64,000 nt of DNA from Heliocybe sulcata. Taxonomy: Eukaryota; Basidiomycota; Agaricomycetes; Gloeophyllales; Gloeophyllaceae. The notes under the pieces are model-generated. The model was not told the origin of the DNA and searched no databases. It worked only from the letters and a program-made list of their open reading frames with translations. This document shows positions 50,191-60,325 of this stretch, piece by piece. The position numbers and the translations under genes were made by a program. The stretch covers positions 1,893,121-1,957,120 of the forward strand of contig ML213503.1 of NCBI GenBank assembly GCA_004369045.1. The letters are read 5' to 3'. Position 1 is the first letter of the stretch, and each line of letters starts with the position of its first letter.

Positions 50191-52701
50191 TCACAGTCGA
50201 TGCGTTGTGGAGGTCCGTAACGTTGAGCGTATCGACTTGTGAGCCTTGGGATTCGACTCGGTCGTCGTCTCATCGGAGTCCCCACGTGGGTCCCAGTCAA
50301 TCGCATCCTCCAGTTCATCCACCCTCGACTGCAACTCAGACTCGCTTTTCTCGGGGCCTTCAAGAAGCGCATAGGCGGTCTCCAACCACCAGACATGCTT
50401 CTTGACAAAGTGCACCACGACAGTGCCGCCGACGCGCTTATTCTCGTAGCGCCTGCGACGGCCCTCCCGATGTGTCCATGCATATTCGGGAGTCATTGGA
50501 CTGCCTATAAGAGTACTGATTTGAACACAGCCGATCTAAAATATGACACCGGAAGACTCTTACCTCCTCTTAAAGATGACATATCGCTGCCCTCGACGAG
50601 CGCTTCCACGCTTTGCAATATGGTCAGATCCGGCACAGGAGGGGTATACCGGACATTGAAAGTCGAGACACTCGAATGTGCCCACTGCGTTGGCGTAGGT
50701 TGGTCCACGAACCACTGCGTAGACGACGAATCCGTAACATTATTGAAGTAGTCGATCATGCGCTGGTCTCCATGGAAGAGACCTTGCATGGACTTCTTGA
50801 CTCGGGTCGTCTCGGAGGGAAACAAGAAGCCATGCGAGTACCTACAGCATGACCTTAGCATTCGATCGTATGAGATGATCGACAGATGCACTTACACAGT
50901 TCCCGCCCTCGGGTGATCGTATATCCAACAATGCTCACTTCTCCACCGCACCTCGTTCGCTCGAGGATGCTTCTCCATCCACTTGGCCGTCTGCTTGTCC
51001 TCAGCACCGCTCGTCATACTCTTCACGACAGGATCACGAGCGACCCAGTCGACGAGACTCCAGCTCAGCGCGTAAAGTTCCCCAGCCATAAAGCGGTGCT
51101 TGACGAGGTATCCCCAGTAAATCATGGGGTCATTACTTGTGAGCGCAGGATCAACAGCGGGTACAAGGCCTGACGATGATGGTCGAGGCGAGTTCGTGGT
51201 CAAGGGGATGTCGGCACGCGGAGCATGAGGATTGGTGACTGTCGAGTTAGCTGGCGGAGGTCGCGTATGCAGCTCGACACGAAGTCGTGCTTCTAGTTCC
51301 GCAAGCATGACGAAAGAGTCGTCATCCGTCTTGACAACATAGTCAGGTCGAACCCATGGCTGAGGTCTCTTGGAGAGGCTGTCCTGCCGTGCAAGCACTG
51401 GATCATGTTTCGCCACAGGTGATGGAGACGAGGTGAAATTAGAGTATGAGAAATCGGGTGGGGAGATGGACGTGTTGAAGTAGTAAGGCGGGACAGAAGC
51501 GTAGTTGGATGCCCATGTGAAGAAAGCATGCGTCTTGCCAGAATTCATATTCTCCGAGATGGGCAGGATGATGATGTCGTTATAGGCTGTGTGGTAGAGT
51601 AATTGAGCATCAGGCAACGAACTACATAAGGATACTCAACACTCACTCTCCATCTCGAGTCTGATTCGGCGCTCCAAGCGCCCAGAGGGCTGACCGAGAA
51701 TAAACCTCACTATGGTTCGGGACGTGCCGTTACCCCCATCACCCTCGAGCGCACCTTCGCGGCTGCGAGGATGGCTTGCCCAAGAGCTACGCACCAGCAT
51801 CCGCCTCTCGTAAGAAGAATCCAGCGAGAATACGCCGATGAACACTCCGGCGGGTGGTAGCGAATCCAGGTTATCGGGCGGGAAAGGCGGTGGGTAGTAG
51901 TTTAGTTCGTTGGCAGGGGGAATGATGTGAACACCAGAGCTAAGAAGGGATATGCGTTCGCTGTTGTATGGGGACAGGGAGGAGCAGTAGACGCGCCATG
52001 GCAAAGGCTCTTTGTCGGGGTTGAGAATGTGGATCAATAGGAGGGTTATAAAGATGCCAAGTATGGTGAGCAGGAGCAGAGTAAGGATCTGTGGGAGTAT
52101 GTTAGTACTCGATACCAAATTGAATATGAATGCAACGGACGATCGTTATGGGTTGGCTAGGGAAGAAGGGGTGTTGCACTATCTTTCTTACGCCTCTCTT
52201 TAACCTCCTCCACCATGAAAACCCTCGTCTCCGCCGCCGTCTCGTGGGTGCGCCAAACATCCACCATCGCCGCCGATCCTCCCTCCACCATGGTCCCCGC
52301 GGGCCGTTAAGTAGCGGTGATGTCGACTCGTAGGGCTCGCTCTCCGAGTCAGACGTGCAAGCAGACGACGAGCCCGACGCAAGGAAATGAGGTAGCGGGG
52401 AGGCAGATCGCGAAGGAAGGGGCGTGCTCGTGGCGGTGGAGCAGACCGAGCGCGACGAGACTCCACTTGGGTGATGTCGGTAGTAATCAGAGGAAGGAGT
52501 CGGTACACGAGAGGGGTTCTGAAGGAGGCTGCTGGGGATAGACGAGGAGGCTACGAACGGATTTCGCGGCCGCGGATAGTATCCCGAGGAGCGTCGACTG
52601 GGTGTCTCCGAGGATTCCGTTCCTGAAGAGGCCTCGTACTCGTCAGCATGGCTTGCTCGGGGCGACGACCTCGACGGCAAAAGTCCTAGCGAGAGCGCCA
52701 T
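50191..52701 (-). CDS. Glycosyltransferase family 31-like (beta-1,3-galactosyltransferase type), type II membrane protein
   Basis: The start MALSLGLLPSRSSPRASHAD opens a cytoplasmic Ser/Pro-rich and then strongly Arg-rich region (FGAPTRRRRRRGFSWWRR). After an intron comes the signal-anchor segment ILTLLLLTILGIFITLLLI. The lumenal part has VFIGVFSLDSSYERRMLVR and SSWASHPRSR (the RRxxxRxxW-type GT31 start), then IILPISENMNSGKTHAFFTW. The DxD metal-binding motif is in YVVKTDDDSFVML near 51320. YWGYLVKHRFMAGELYALSW and WRSEHCWIYDHPRAGTV follow. The last exon ends TLRTSTTHRL. It probably adds a hexose to glycoproteins or glycolipids in the Golgi; donor and acceptor cannot be read from sequence. 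Four introns are placed. A TIR element lies about 230 bp upstream of its start. Confidence 0.85.
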
Positions 52702-52922
52702 GTCGTACGACGAATGGAGCTATATTGAGACCAAAGACGGTCGACAGATGATTAGTATTATAGCAAGGCTGCGGAAGTTGGAGTCGGGATGTATTATTAG
52801 CAGCGTCGTCCGAAGTATTTTTGCAGGGCGCGAGTGGCCTGTAAAGACTGGAGGGGATGGCCCGGCGAAGGCGGGATATAAAGGAGAGTGAGGCTGTCGC
52901 GATGAGCAGCCAAGATACAGGT

Positions 52923-52932
52923 CGTACTGGAC
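52923..52932. repeat. Left target-site duplication of the TIR element
   Basis: CGTACTGGAC directly abuts the outer end of the left inverted repeat and is identical to the 10 bp at 53579-53588 that abuts the right one. Confidence 0.85.
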
Positions 52933-53084
52933 AGGTATGGCCTGATGAATTTCGGGAGGTTGACCGCCGCCGAAATTAGAGGCGATAGCACCTCCGAAAT
53001 TGGAGGTGCTGCTAAAAATAACTAACGCGCGTCGCTGGCGCGGGCAATGCCGGCGAACAAATTATGCGTATATAACTACAGCTC

Positions 53085-53114
53085 CCTTAGGGTACCACAA
53101 GTGGTACCCTAAGG
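53085..53114. repeat. Perfect 14-bp-arm inverted repeat inside the TIR element
   Basis: Arms CCTTAGGGTACCAC (53085-53098) and GTGGTACCCTAAGG (53101-53114) are perfectly complementary around an AA spacer. The left arm carries a TTAGGG, as does the nearby tandem array. It could form a stable hairpin or cruciform. Confidence 0.9.
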
Positions 53115-53174
53115 TGTCCAGTAGAATACAAAATATACATACAGATGACTTGCGCATATAGTACTTGCGGGGGT

Positions 53175-53334
53175 CCGGGGGTGCAACCCCCGGCGTTAAG
53201 GTTTGGTAGGGGGGTCCGGGGGGGTACCCCCCGGCTGGTTAGGGTTCCGTTAGGGTTCCGTTAAGGTCCGGTTAGGGTCCGGTTCAGGTCCGGGTTATAG
53301 GATATTTTCCCATGGGGGTCCGGGGGGCACCCCC
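53175..53334. repeat. Three G-run/C-run hairpins with a shared GGTCCGGGGG core
   Basis: Near-identical motifs occur at about 53169-53194, 53209-53235 and 53314-53335. Each has the form G-run, TCC, longer G-run, 2-4 spacer bases, C-run. The first has perfect 8-bp arms (CCGGGGGT and ACCCCCGG). The second and third copies are nearly complementary. They are all within the TIR element. Confidence 0.75.
53238..53292 (+). repeat. Five-unit 11-bp tandem array resembling telomere repeats
   Basis: Five contiguous 11-bp units occur: two of GTTAGGGTTCC, then GTTAAGGTCCG, GTTAGGGTCCG and GTTCAGGTCCG. Three carry an exact TTAGGG, the fungal telomere core; two more TTAGGG lie at 53356-53361 and 53372-53377. 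The 11-bp period is not that of a telomere, so it is a minisatellite inside the transposon rather than telomeric DNA. Confidence 0.85.
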
Positions 53335-53578
53335 GCTTGGTTAGGTTCGGGTCGGTTAGGGTCGGTGTTGGTTAGGGTACGGTGTAGGTACTTAAAATAA
53401 TATTTCATTACTACGGTACGGGGTGAGCATACGAGGGAAGAGACTAAGTCCCTTCTATACTATATACCAGCGCGCTGTGGCGTGCGTTATTTATTTTTAG
53501 CGGCACCTCCAATTTCGGAGGTGCTATACCTCTAATTTCGGCGGCGGCCAACCTCCCGAAAATCGTCAGGCCATGCCT

Positions 53579-53588
53579 CGTACTGGAC
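53579..53588. repeat. Right target-site duplication of the TIR element
   Basis: CGTACTGGAC directly follows the outer end of the right inverted repeat, identical to 52923-52932. Confidence 0.85.
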
Positions 53589-53827
53589 GAGGCGGTTATG
53601 CCGTTTGCATCAGCAATACGTGGGAATCTCGCCTGTCAATTATTACACCTATTACACCTCCCTCTTTCGTGATCAACTTTGCAAGGGGACTACCACCTTA
53701 CAATTTTCTCTGTCTAAGAGCTTACATGGCAGGCGTCCATAACTCTTTATTCCGCTATATCCAACTATTTCTCTTCCATCTACGACCGCATACAATTCTG
53801 TTACTTCATCTTCCAGGCTGTGCGCCC

Positions 53828-55233
53828 CTAGTGCAGCCCATTAGCATAAACCTTTTTCCAGCTCGGTCGCTCTCGAACAGCATCCCAGAATGCTGCCAAT
53901 TTGCTTTGCACGACTGGCTTGACCTCGGAGGTGTCATCCCGTCGCGCAGGCGTCCACTGAAAGTCTTTCGGCAGTGCAAACCCGTTGCCGATATGTTTCT
54001 CCAACTTGCCGATAGCGACGTCTCCTTTATCAGAGATGTCGCCTCCTGCCAGAGTCACTAGCCGCGCCAGCCAGGCTCCGAGATGAAGGTCAGCGAGGGA
54101 CAGTTGGTCGCCTATGAAACCATCCGAATCAGATATATTCAGCTCTGCCTCCGATGCTGACCGCAGCTGCAAGGGTCGTCGGGAGTAACGTACCGAGAGC
54201 ATGCGGACCGATCATTTCCTTGCTAAGCCTTGTCAAAACATTTCGGAGATTAGTCTCCCAAACGAGCTTAGCAGTGTTGAAGTATTCCTCGCGTTTGGCC
54301 TTTGCCTCCGGGCTCAGTTCGCTTTCCGGCTTCTCGCCGTCGCCGAATAACTGCGCAAACTCGGATGCGGCAGTGCTCTTGTCTTCCCAGAATTTCTTCG
54401 TCTTTGCAGACGCCTGGATAGCCCCCTTCTCGCTCTCTGCAAGGGAGGCGGCAATGGCGTCGCGCTTGGCTGCAAAGAACGCCTGAAGCGATGGGCAGAT
54501 CTTTGCCAGTGTCGCTTCATCCCTGGCGTTGTACCATCTCGCCGCACCTGGGTGAGCCTCGTCAGAGTGCAGGAGGTCTATGATGCTATTCGAGACTGTG
54601 GTGAACGCAATCGTCGCCGGGGCCAGGGCAGGGGCGGGGGCGGAAGAAGTGGTATTAGTGCGCGAGAAAGCGGATCGAGACTTGTCCAGGAATTCAATGA
54701 TGGTCTGTGTAGGTATATTCAATGTAGTCAAACAACCGTACAATCTCCGAAGTTGCCTCTACTGACCTTTGTCTCCGTGAGTGCCTTGAACCTACTCTCG
54801 ACTTCCGCGGAGAGTGTCTTCTCGAGCGGGGCGACGAGAGTCGGGACAGTGGCTATCAAGCTAGGGTCAAGAATGAGAGACATTTTGAAATGAGTGTCTT
54901 ATACCTTTCGGATTCAGTCTCAGAAACGACAGGGCGTAATTCTCTCCCTTGGCTAAAGGACGTTTGAAAAGGTGCACACCCTAACAATGACGAACTTACA
55001 CAAATCAACCACCTTCTTGTCTATTTCCTCCTCGCTATAGCCCTTCTCCTCTCTAAAACTTCTTAGCACCTTGACTTCCAGTCTCCATATCGATCAACTC
55101 ACAGACAAAGTAGAACTGCAATCGCTCGAGATCAGAGAACGATGGCTAGTGCACGAACAATGTTCTTACCTGCTGCACACCAAATGGACGGCGGATAGTA
55201 GTAAAGCGAGGCTTTCGGGACCGAGTCAGCCAT
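53828..55233 (-). CDS. Glutathione S-transferase-like protein with a long inter-domain linker
   Basis: Five or more short exons assemble in frame from MADSVPKASLYYYPPSIWCA. A thioredoxin-fold N-terminal domain follows (AVLLCLEEKGYSEEEIDKKV, NYALSFLRLNPKATVPTLVA) with the GST hallmark NPxxxVPTL, including the cis-proline. Next is LTETKTIIEFLDKSRSAFSR, then a linker of about 50 residues rich in Ser, Thr, Ala and Pro. The all-helical C-terminal domain contains WYNARDEATLAKICPSLQAF, TRLSKEMIGPHALG and DQLSLADLHLGAWLARL, the last typical of GST C-terminal domains. It ends WKKVYANGLH. It may conjugate glutathione to electrophiles or be a non-enzymatic relative. The usual catalytic Ser, Tyr or Cys is not obvious; WCAA near residue 20 offers a cysteine. 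It is divergent from SGT1. Confidence 0.75.
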
Positions 55234-55553
55234 CGTAGACGTGTATCGCAGAGGTCAAGAATAAATGCAAAGGCAAGAAGGCGGTATTAAAACCTGGCCG
55301 CGCCTGCATCGCGACTGGTCGAGTGATGCCTATCTGAATGTGGGAAACATGACGTCTCTGGGGTAAAGCATTTGCATGTGTTTGTTCTCCTTCCCTCTTT
55401 GGCAACGGCGGAATAGGGTCACGTGGCATATCTAGAAAGTTCCTTCCATGGGCGCCTAGCTTCGCGTTCAAAGCAGCAGTACAAAAATGAGCGCCCACAA
55501 GTCCGCACAATACTCTGTTCTGAAGCCGTACGCGCGCATCCGTGCCACTCGAC
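55234..55553. other. Divergent promoter between GST-like gene and SGT1
   Basis: These 320 bp lie between two divergent starts and should carry both promoters. A GGGTCACGTG-type stretch near 55415 contains CACGTG. Nothing else specific is recognised. Confidence 0.4.
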
Positions 55554-56311
55554 ATGACCAACATCAGGTAGTGGACGCCTTTCGAAATGTGTACCACATT
55601 TGACTGACCTATGCTAAGACATGAATTCTACGAGACGGAAGATAAAGTGATCATCTCCGTCTTTGACAAGGGCGCCGACCCGGAACAGGTTTCCGTCAAG
55701 TTTGAGCCACGCAAGGTCTGTCGCCAGATTTTCTTTCTGATAGGCACGCGTTGACACTTGCGTAGCTCTCGTATAAGAATGGCGAGAAAGAGCTCGTTCT
55801 GGAGCCCCTCCGGAGTCAGATCGATCCGGAGGCAAGCAGCTACACGGTGGGCAAAGTCAAAGTGGAGATCCGCGTAGCCAAGATCGCGCAGGGTAGATGG
55901 GGACAGCTGACTGGAGACACTCCAGATCGTGAGTTGACGCGTACGCTCAACGTCTGAGAGGTTCGTTGACCGTGTGGCGTCGCAGCACTCGCCTCCTACG
56001 CCACACCTGCATCAGCTCCGGCGGCGGCTCGCAAGCCGCAAAAGAACTGGGAAGGAATCACGACTGCGATCCTCGGGTCTGAGCCAGAGACCTCGTTGGA
56101 CCAGGATCCGAACGCTGGTGGCGACACCGCCGTCAACTCATTCTTCCAGAAGCTGTACGGCGATGCTGATGAGGACACTAAACGCGCAATGATGAAGAGC
56201 TACGTTGAGAGTGGTGGCACGACTCTTAGCACTAACTGGGATGAGGTTGGTAAGGGCAAGGTGGATGGCAAGCCGCCTCAGGGAAGTGAGTGGAAGAAGT
56301 GGGGCGCGTGA
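55554..56311 (+). CDS. SGT1: SGT1 co-chaperone lacking the TPR domain
   Basis: SGT1 links Hsp90 to SCF ubiquitin ligases and kinetochore assembly. The start MTNIR at 55554 is in a 14-bp coding exon whose GTAGTG donor joins in frame to HEFYETEDKVIISVFDKGAD, the beginning of the CS domain. The CS domain continues with SVKFEPRK, GEKELVLEPLRSQIDPEASS and VGKVKVEIRVAKIAQGRWGQL. After an Ala/Pro-rich linker comes the SGS domain with KPQKNWEGITTAI, FFQKLYGDADEDTKRAMMKS and STNWDEVGKGKV, ending GSEWKKWGA. The whole protein is about 200 residues; yeast and plant SGT1 have an extra N-terminal TPR domain that has no counterpart here. The short first exon could be wrong, but I found no upstream TPR-like frame. 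Confidence 0.88.
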
Positions 56312-57207
56312 GATGGGAGTCGGGATTGGTGACGTGTCGCAGATTTCTCTCCATCATCGGGTAATAATAGTAGGGCAGAGAGCCAAAATCGCTTTTAAAC
56401 GTTGCTCTCAAGTGTGCTTCTGTGCCTTCTGCCAATTGGAAGCTTTCCATGAATTCTACGCCGTCGTCCACATCGTGGTATCATGCGGAGACGAAGCCAT
56501 AGCATGCTCCCCCAAGGAGTGATTTCCGTCAGAAGTGATACATCGATGGCCCCACCTCATCGTACGTGGAAGATGCCTCTCAAGGAAAACTATTGAACTG
56601 CTGTGGCCAAGAGCCACACTCGCGACTGTCACGTGCCACAACACGGAGAAGAATCAAGATTTGTCTATTTCTGTTCACCTTCCGTTTTCCGAACAGTTCT
56701 GACTTTGTCCTGATGTTGCAGGGGAGGAGCCTTGCGCCACCCGTGCCGGATTAGAGTTATTTAGACTACAAAGGTTGATTTTAAACATTGCGTGCGGACG
56801 CACAACTTACCACGGTAGAACGTCGGGCACCACAACTTGCCGCCGGTTTGGAGACTCCGTGGATATACGAGAACAATTTCGACTGATTTATCTCATGCTG
56901 TCACCGTCTGCTTGCCCTTCATCTTAACTGCGCTTAGTCAGAATCAACGACATCTTTCGTAACTTCTTGCACAGCCACCCAGGCGGCAACCGCATTTCAC
57001 AAGCCCGGCTTGCGCGGCTTCGTGAGGGAGGGACGCATATCGATTGGTCCGGGCATCCTGGCCATCACTGAGCTACTCTGACTGTATATGCGGACCTTTG
57101 TTTATAACCAATGACGACTGCACCCGCAGTCCGAGTTCCGTTTGGATCCTTACCGTAACCTTTCCTTCCTCCCGCCCTTCCCCTCGAGATACAAGACCCC
57201 CGCCCAG
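56312..57207. other. Intergenic region upstream of the RTA1-like gene
   Basis: About 900 bp between two plus-strand genes. Only short unsupported frames occur. An upstream ATG at 57110 opens a short frame (MTTAPAVRVPFGSLP) that ends at a stop and could be a small upstream ORF. I see no repeat or RNA gene. Confidence 0.45.
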
Positions 57208-58588
57208 ATGGCTTCAGTCCTTTCTGCAGGTTGGCTTAGTGTCCCGTTCCCTCCAGCTATAAATTTATGATTTATAGCTTCAGGATTGACACCTCTGGAA
57301 ATCCAGACTGAGGTGCCATACCATTATATACCAACAGAGTGGATATGTGCATTATTTGTCGCCTTGTTCAGTGTGACAGGCAGTGAGTCTCATTTTCGTA
57401 GCAACAGCTGAGTGATACTGAGATGGCGCAGTTATCCACATCGTGGAGGCATGCATATTCCGCCTGTGGTGGCTTTTACCCACTGCCAGCTTAGCAGCCG
57501 TCGCCGAAGTCATTGGATGGTCTGGACGGCTATGGTCCAGTCAGAATCCTAGGTCGTTGAATCCGTTTTTGATGCAGTAAGCGTATCGTTTTCCAGGCTT
57601 ATGTGGGCGGGACTGAGATGGCTGCGCAGAATTACTACGACCATCATTGCTCCGACGCCGCTTGTCGCAGCTAACTTCGTTATCCTTGGCCGAATAATTG
57701 ACAGACTGGGGCCGCAGTATAGTCGCCTTGGTCCTGGACTGTGTAAGCTACACCCATGATATCAATTTTTAGGTGCTTATCCTGATCCCTTTTAGACACC
57801 CTGGTCTTCTGTAGCTGTGTAAGTCGTCTTGCAGGCTGCTATCCAAATCGCAGCTAATAAATGATGACTGCTAGGACATCATCGCACTCGTCGTGCAAGC
57901 CGTCGGCGGTGCCTCAGCATCACAAGCAGCCGAGCAACACCGAAATGCAAACAAGGGCGGCAACATCATGTTAGGCGGTATCGCGTTCCAGTTGGGTACG
58001 TCGGAGACTTCACCTTCCATAGGTATGCCGAGACACTTACACTACTGGTTTAGCCGCTATCTGCATATACGTGGCCTGCGCGTTAGAGTTCTTTACCCGG
58101 TACCTCCTTGACCGACCCGTACGCAAAGTGGAGACCCGTCAGAGGCAGGGCTCTTCCAGCACCCTGCACGAGCACGATGGACTGGCGCCGACGAGAGGGC
58201 ATCTGGACCGTCGCCTCTCGCTGATGGTCTTCGGACTTGGGCTTAGTACTGTCTTCATCTTCATCCGGTGAGTTCATTGATCTGCCTCTGCTATCATGGT
58301 CTTAACTGCGACAGATCCGTATACCGTACCATCGAGTTGAACGACGGTTGGAGCGGACGTATCATCTCCACTCAAGTATACTTTAGTAAGTTACCTTCCC
58401 GTGGACACGGACAACAAAAATAGCAGCTGACACGATTTCATGTAGATGTGCTCGATGGCGCTATGATCACCCTCGCGTCCTTCACCATGAACTTCTTGCA
58501 CCCCGGCTTCCTCATGGGAACCAGCAAGCAACTGAAAGACGCCCAAATGGAGAAGGAGCCAAAGAGCTCATACCAGGCGGAGGCATAG
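57208..58588 (+). CDS. RTA1-like multi-pass membrane protein (lipid-translocating exporter family)
   Basis: This is a fungus-specific seven-helix protein of the plasma membrane. Relatives such as Rta1 and Rsb1 confer resistance to 7-aminocholesterol or export sphingoid bases. The start MASVLSA joins by a GTTGGC donor to ASGLTPLEIQTEVPYHYIPT. Helices include WICALFVALFSVTG, LWWLLPTASLAAVAEVIGW, IIAPTPLVAANFVILGRII, CDIIALVVQAVGGASASQAA, NIMLGGIAFQLAAICIYVAC, LMVFGLGLSTVFIFI and VLDGAMITLASFTMNFLHPG. The family signatures D(I/V)xxLxVQxxGG, RSVYRTIEL and NFLHPG are all present. A charged loop sits between helices five and six. It ends PKSSYQAEA. About nine introns are needed. Substrate cannot be read from sequence. 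Confidence 0.9.
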
Positions 58589-59604
<1,016 letters not shown>

Positions 59605-59833
59605 CGACTCAACAAGAATATGTAAGGCCTCGCTCAGCTTCTTCACATCACAACCTCCGTCTCGCCCTATACCGCTTTCTCCTCTTGCTGCGATCCACTC
59701 GCTGCGACATTGCTCGGTGAATGCAGATGCCATAAAGAGGCGTTGTATTCTTGGTGGACGATGGTACGATAACACGAGTTCGAATTCCCCCTCAGCCTTG
59801 TCTCTGGAGAACGCTTAGCCGTGAGGGTGAAAG

Positions 59834-60097
59834 TCATTCTGTCTCATTACGCACCTGCTTGTGCTTCGGGTCATTGGAACAAATGACATATAACCGCCCC
59901 TTTCGGCGAACGATCTTGCACCCGTCGCACATCACCTTGATAGACGAGCGGACCTTCATTCCCCTCGTCAACAGCTGCGCGGGATGCGCTAATGCGGGTG
60001 CAGCATGGTTGTGTACATGCGGAACAAGGCTTCGTATCGATGCAAGTCGCGTCCGAGTGAGTAGCGGCCTTGATGAAGCGAGGAGCGCACGTAGCAT
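59834..60097 (-). CDS. RTC6: Mitochondrial large-subunit ribosomal protein bL36m
   Basis: This is the smallest bL36-type protein of the mitochondrial large ribosomal subunit. The chosen start [20 protein letters not shown] begins an Arg-rich presequence of about 45 residues without acidic residues. The mature part [20 protein letters not shown] and [15 protein letters not shown] is nearly identical to bacterial bL36 and keeps the zinc-ligand set C-x2-C...C...H. The last residues RNETE extend slightly beyond the bacterial end. A longer frame extends upstream to 60175 but lacks presequence character. There is no intron. It is divergent from the transporter gene, with 228 bp between starts, and convergent with DHFR. 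Confidence 0.94.
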   Translation of the reverse strand: MLRALLASSRPLLTRTRLASIRSLVPHVHNHAAPALAHPAQLLTRGMKVRSSIKVMCDGCKIVRRKGRLYVICSNDPKHKQVRNETE

Positions 60098-60325
60098 GAC
60101 TGCAGAGTTCACGCTGGAGTTTGCTTGCGAGCTCTTCTCCCAAGCAGACGGCAGCGTCCAGATTCGAATTCCCACGGCACTTACAAGCGCGCGTCACCGA
60201 GATATGCCCAGGGGTTTCTATGTCCAGCGTTATCCGAGTGCTCAGCCCGCCTATGGTCTCTTACTGCGATACCCCTTCTAACGATTTAGTACGGCGAGAG
60301 GCCCCCCGCATTACACGTACACCGG

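Larger units (their letters stand above)
52933..53578. mobile_element. Non-autonomous TIR DNA transposon (MULE-like?), complete
   Basis: The 646-bp element begins AGGTATGGCC and ends GGCCATGCCT. Terminal inverted repeats of about 98 bp (52933-53031 and 53481-53578) match at about 91 percent, including one single-base gap. It is flanked by a perfect 10-bp duplication CGTACTGGAC. Each TIR itself contains a smaller palindrome (GCACCTCC, six-base spacer, GGAGGTGC). The interior has a 30-bp perfect hairpin, three G-run/C-run hairpins with a GGTCCGGGGG core and a five-unit 11-bp array. There is no transposase frame, so movement would need a partner element elsewhere. Long TIRs and a 10-bp duplication fit Mutator-like elements (8-11 bp); the superfamily call is inference. 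Intact duplication and similar TIRs suggest a fairly recent insertion. Confidence 0.88.
52702..53827. other. Intergenic region invaded by a TIR element
   Basis: About 1.1 kb between the GT31 start and the GST-like gene stop, both on the minus strand. The central 646 bp is the TIR transposon described separately. The outer 230 bp next to 52701 should be the GT31 promoter; the stretch 53589-53827 shows nothing except a short direct repeat of TATTACACC near 53640. Confidence 0.7.

Noticed and set aside
53238-53377. Interstitial telomere or chromosome end
   Set aside because: The TTAGGG motifs have an 11-bp period with intervening TCCG and lie inside a bounded TIR element flanked by normal genes.
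44039-55941. Further isolated ACGCGT motifs, for example near 10695, 42791 and within the ligase and SGT1 genes
   Set aside because: Single copies occur at about the rate expected by chance and several are inside coding or intron sequence.
59730-59800. A possible tRNA T-arm around GAGTTCGAATTC
   Set aside because: The flanking bases do not pair as a T stem and no A-box or anticodon arm fits upstream.
59751-60281. A 176-codon plus-strand frame
   Set aside because: It is antisense to the well-supported bL36m gene and has no recognisable domain.
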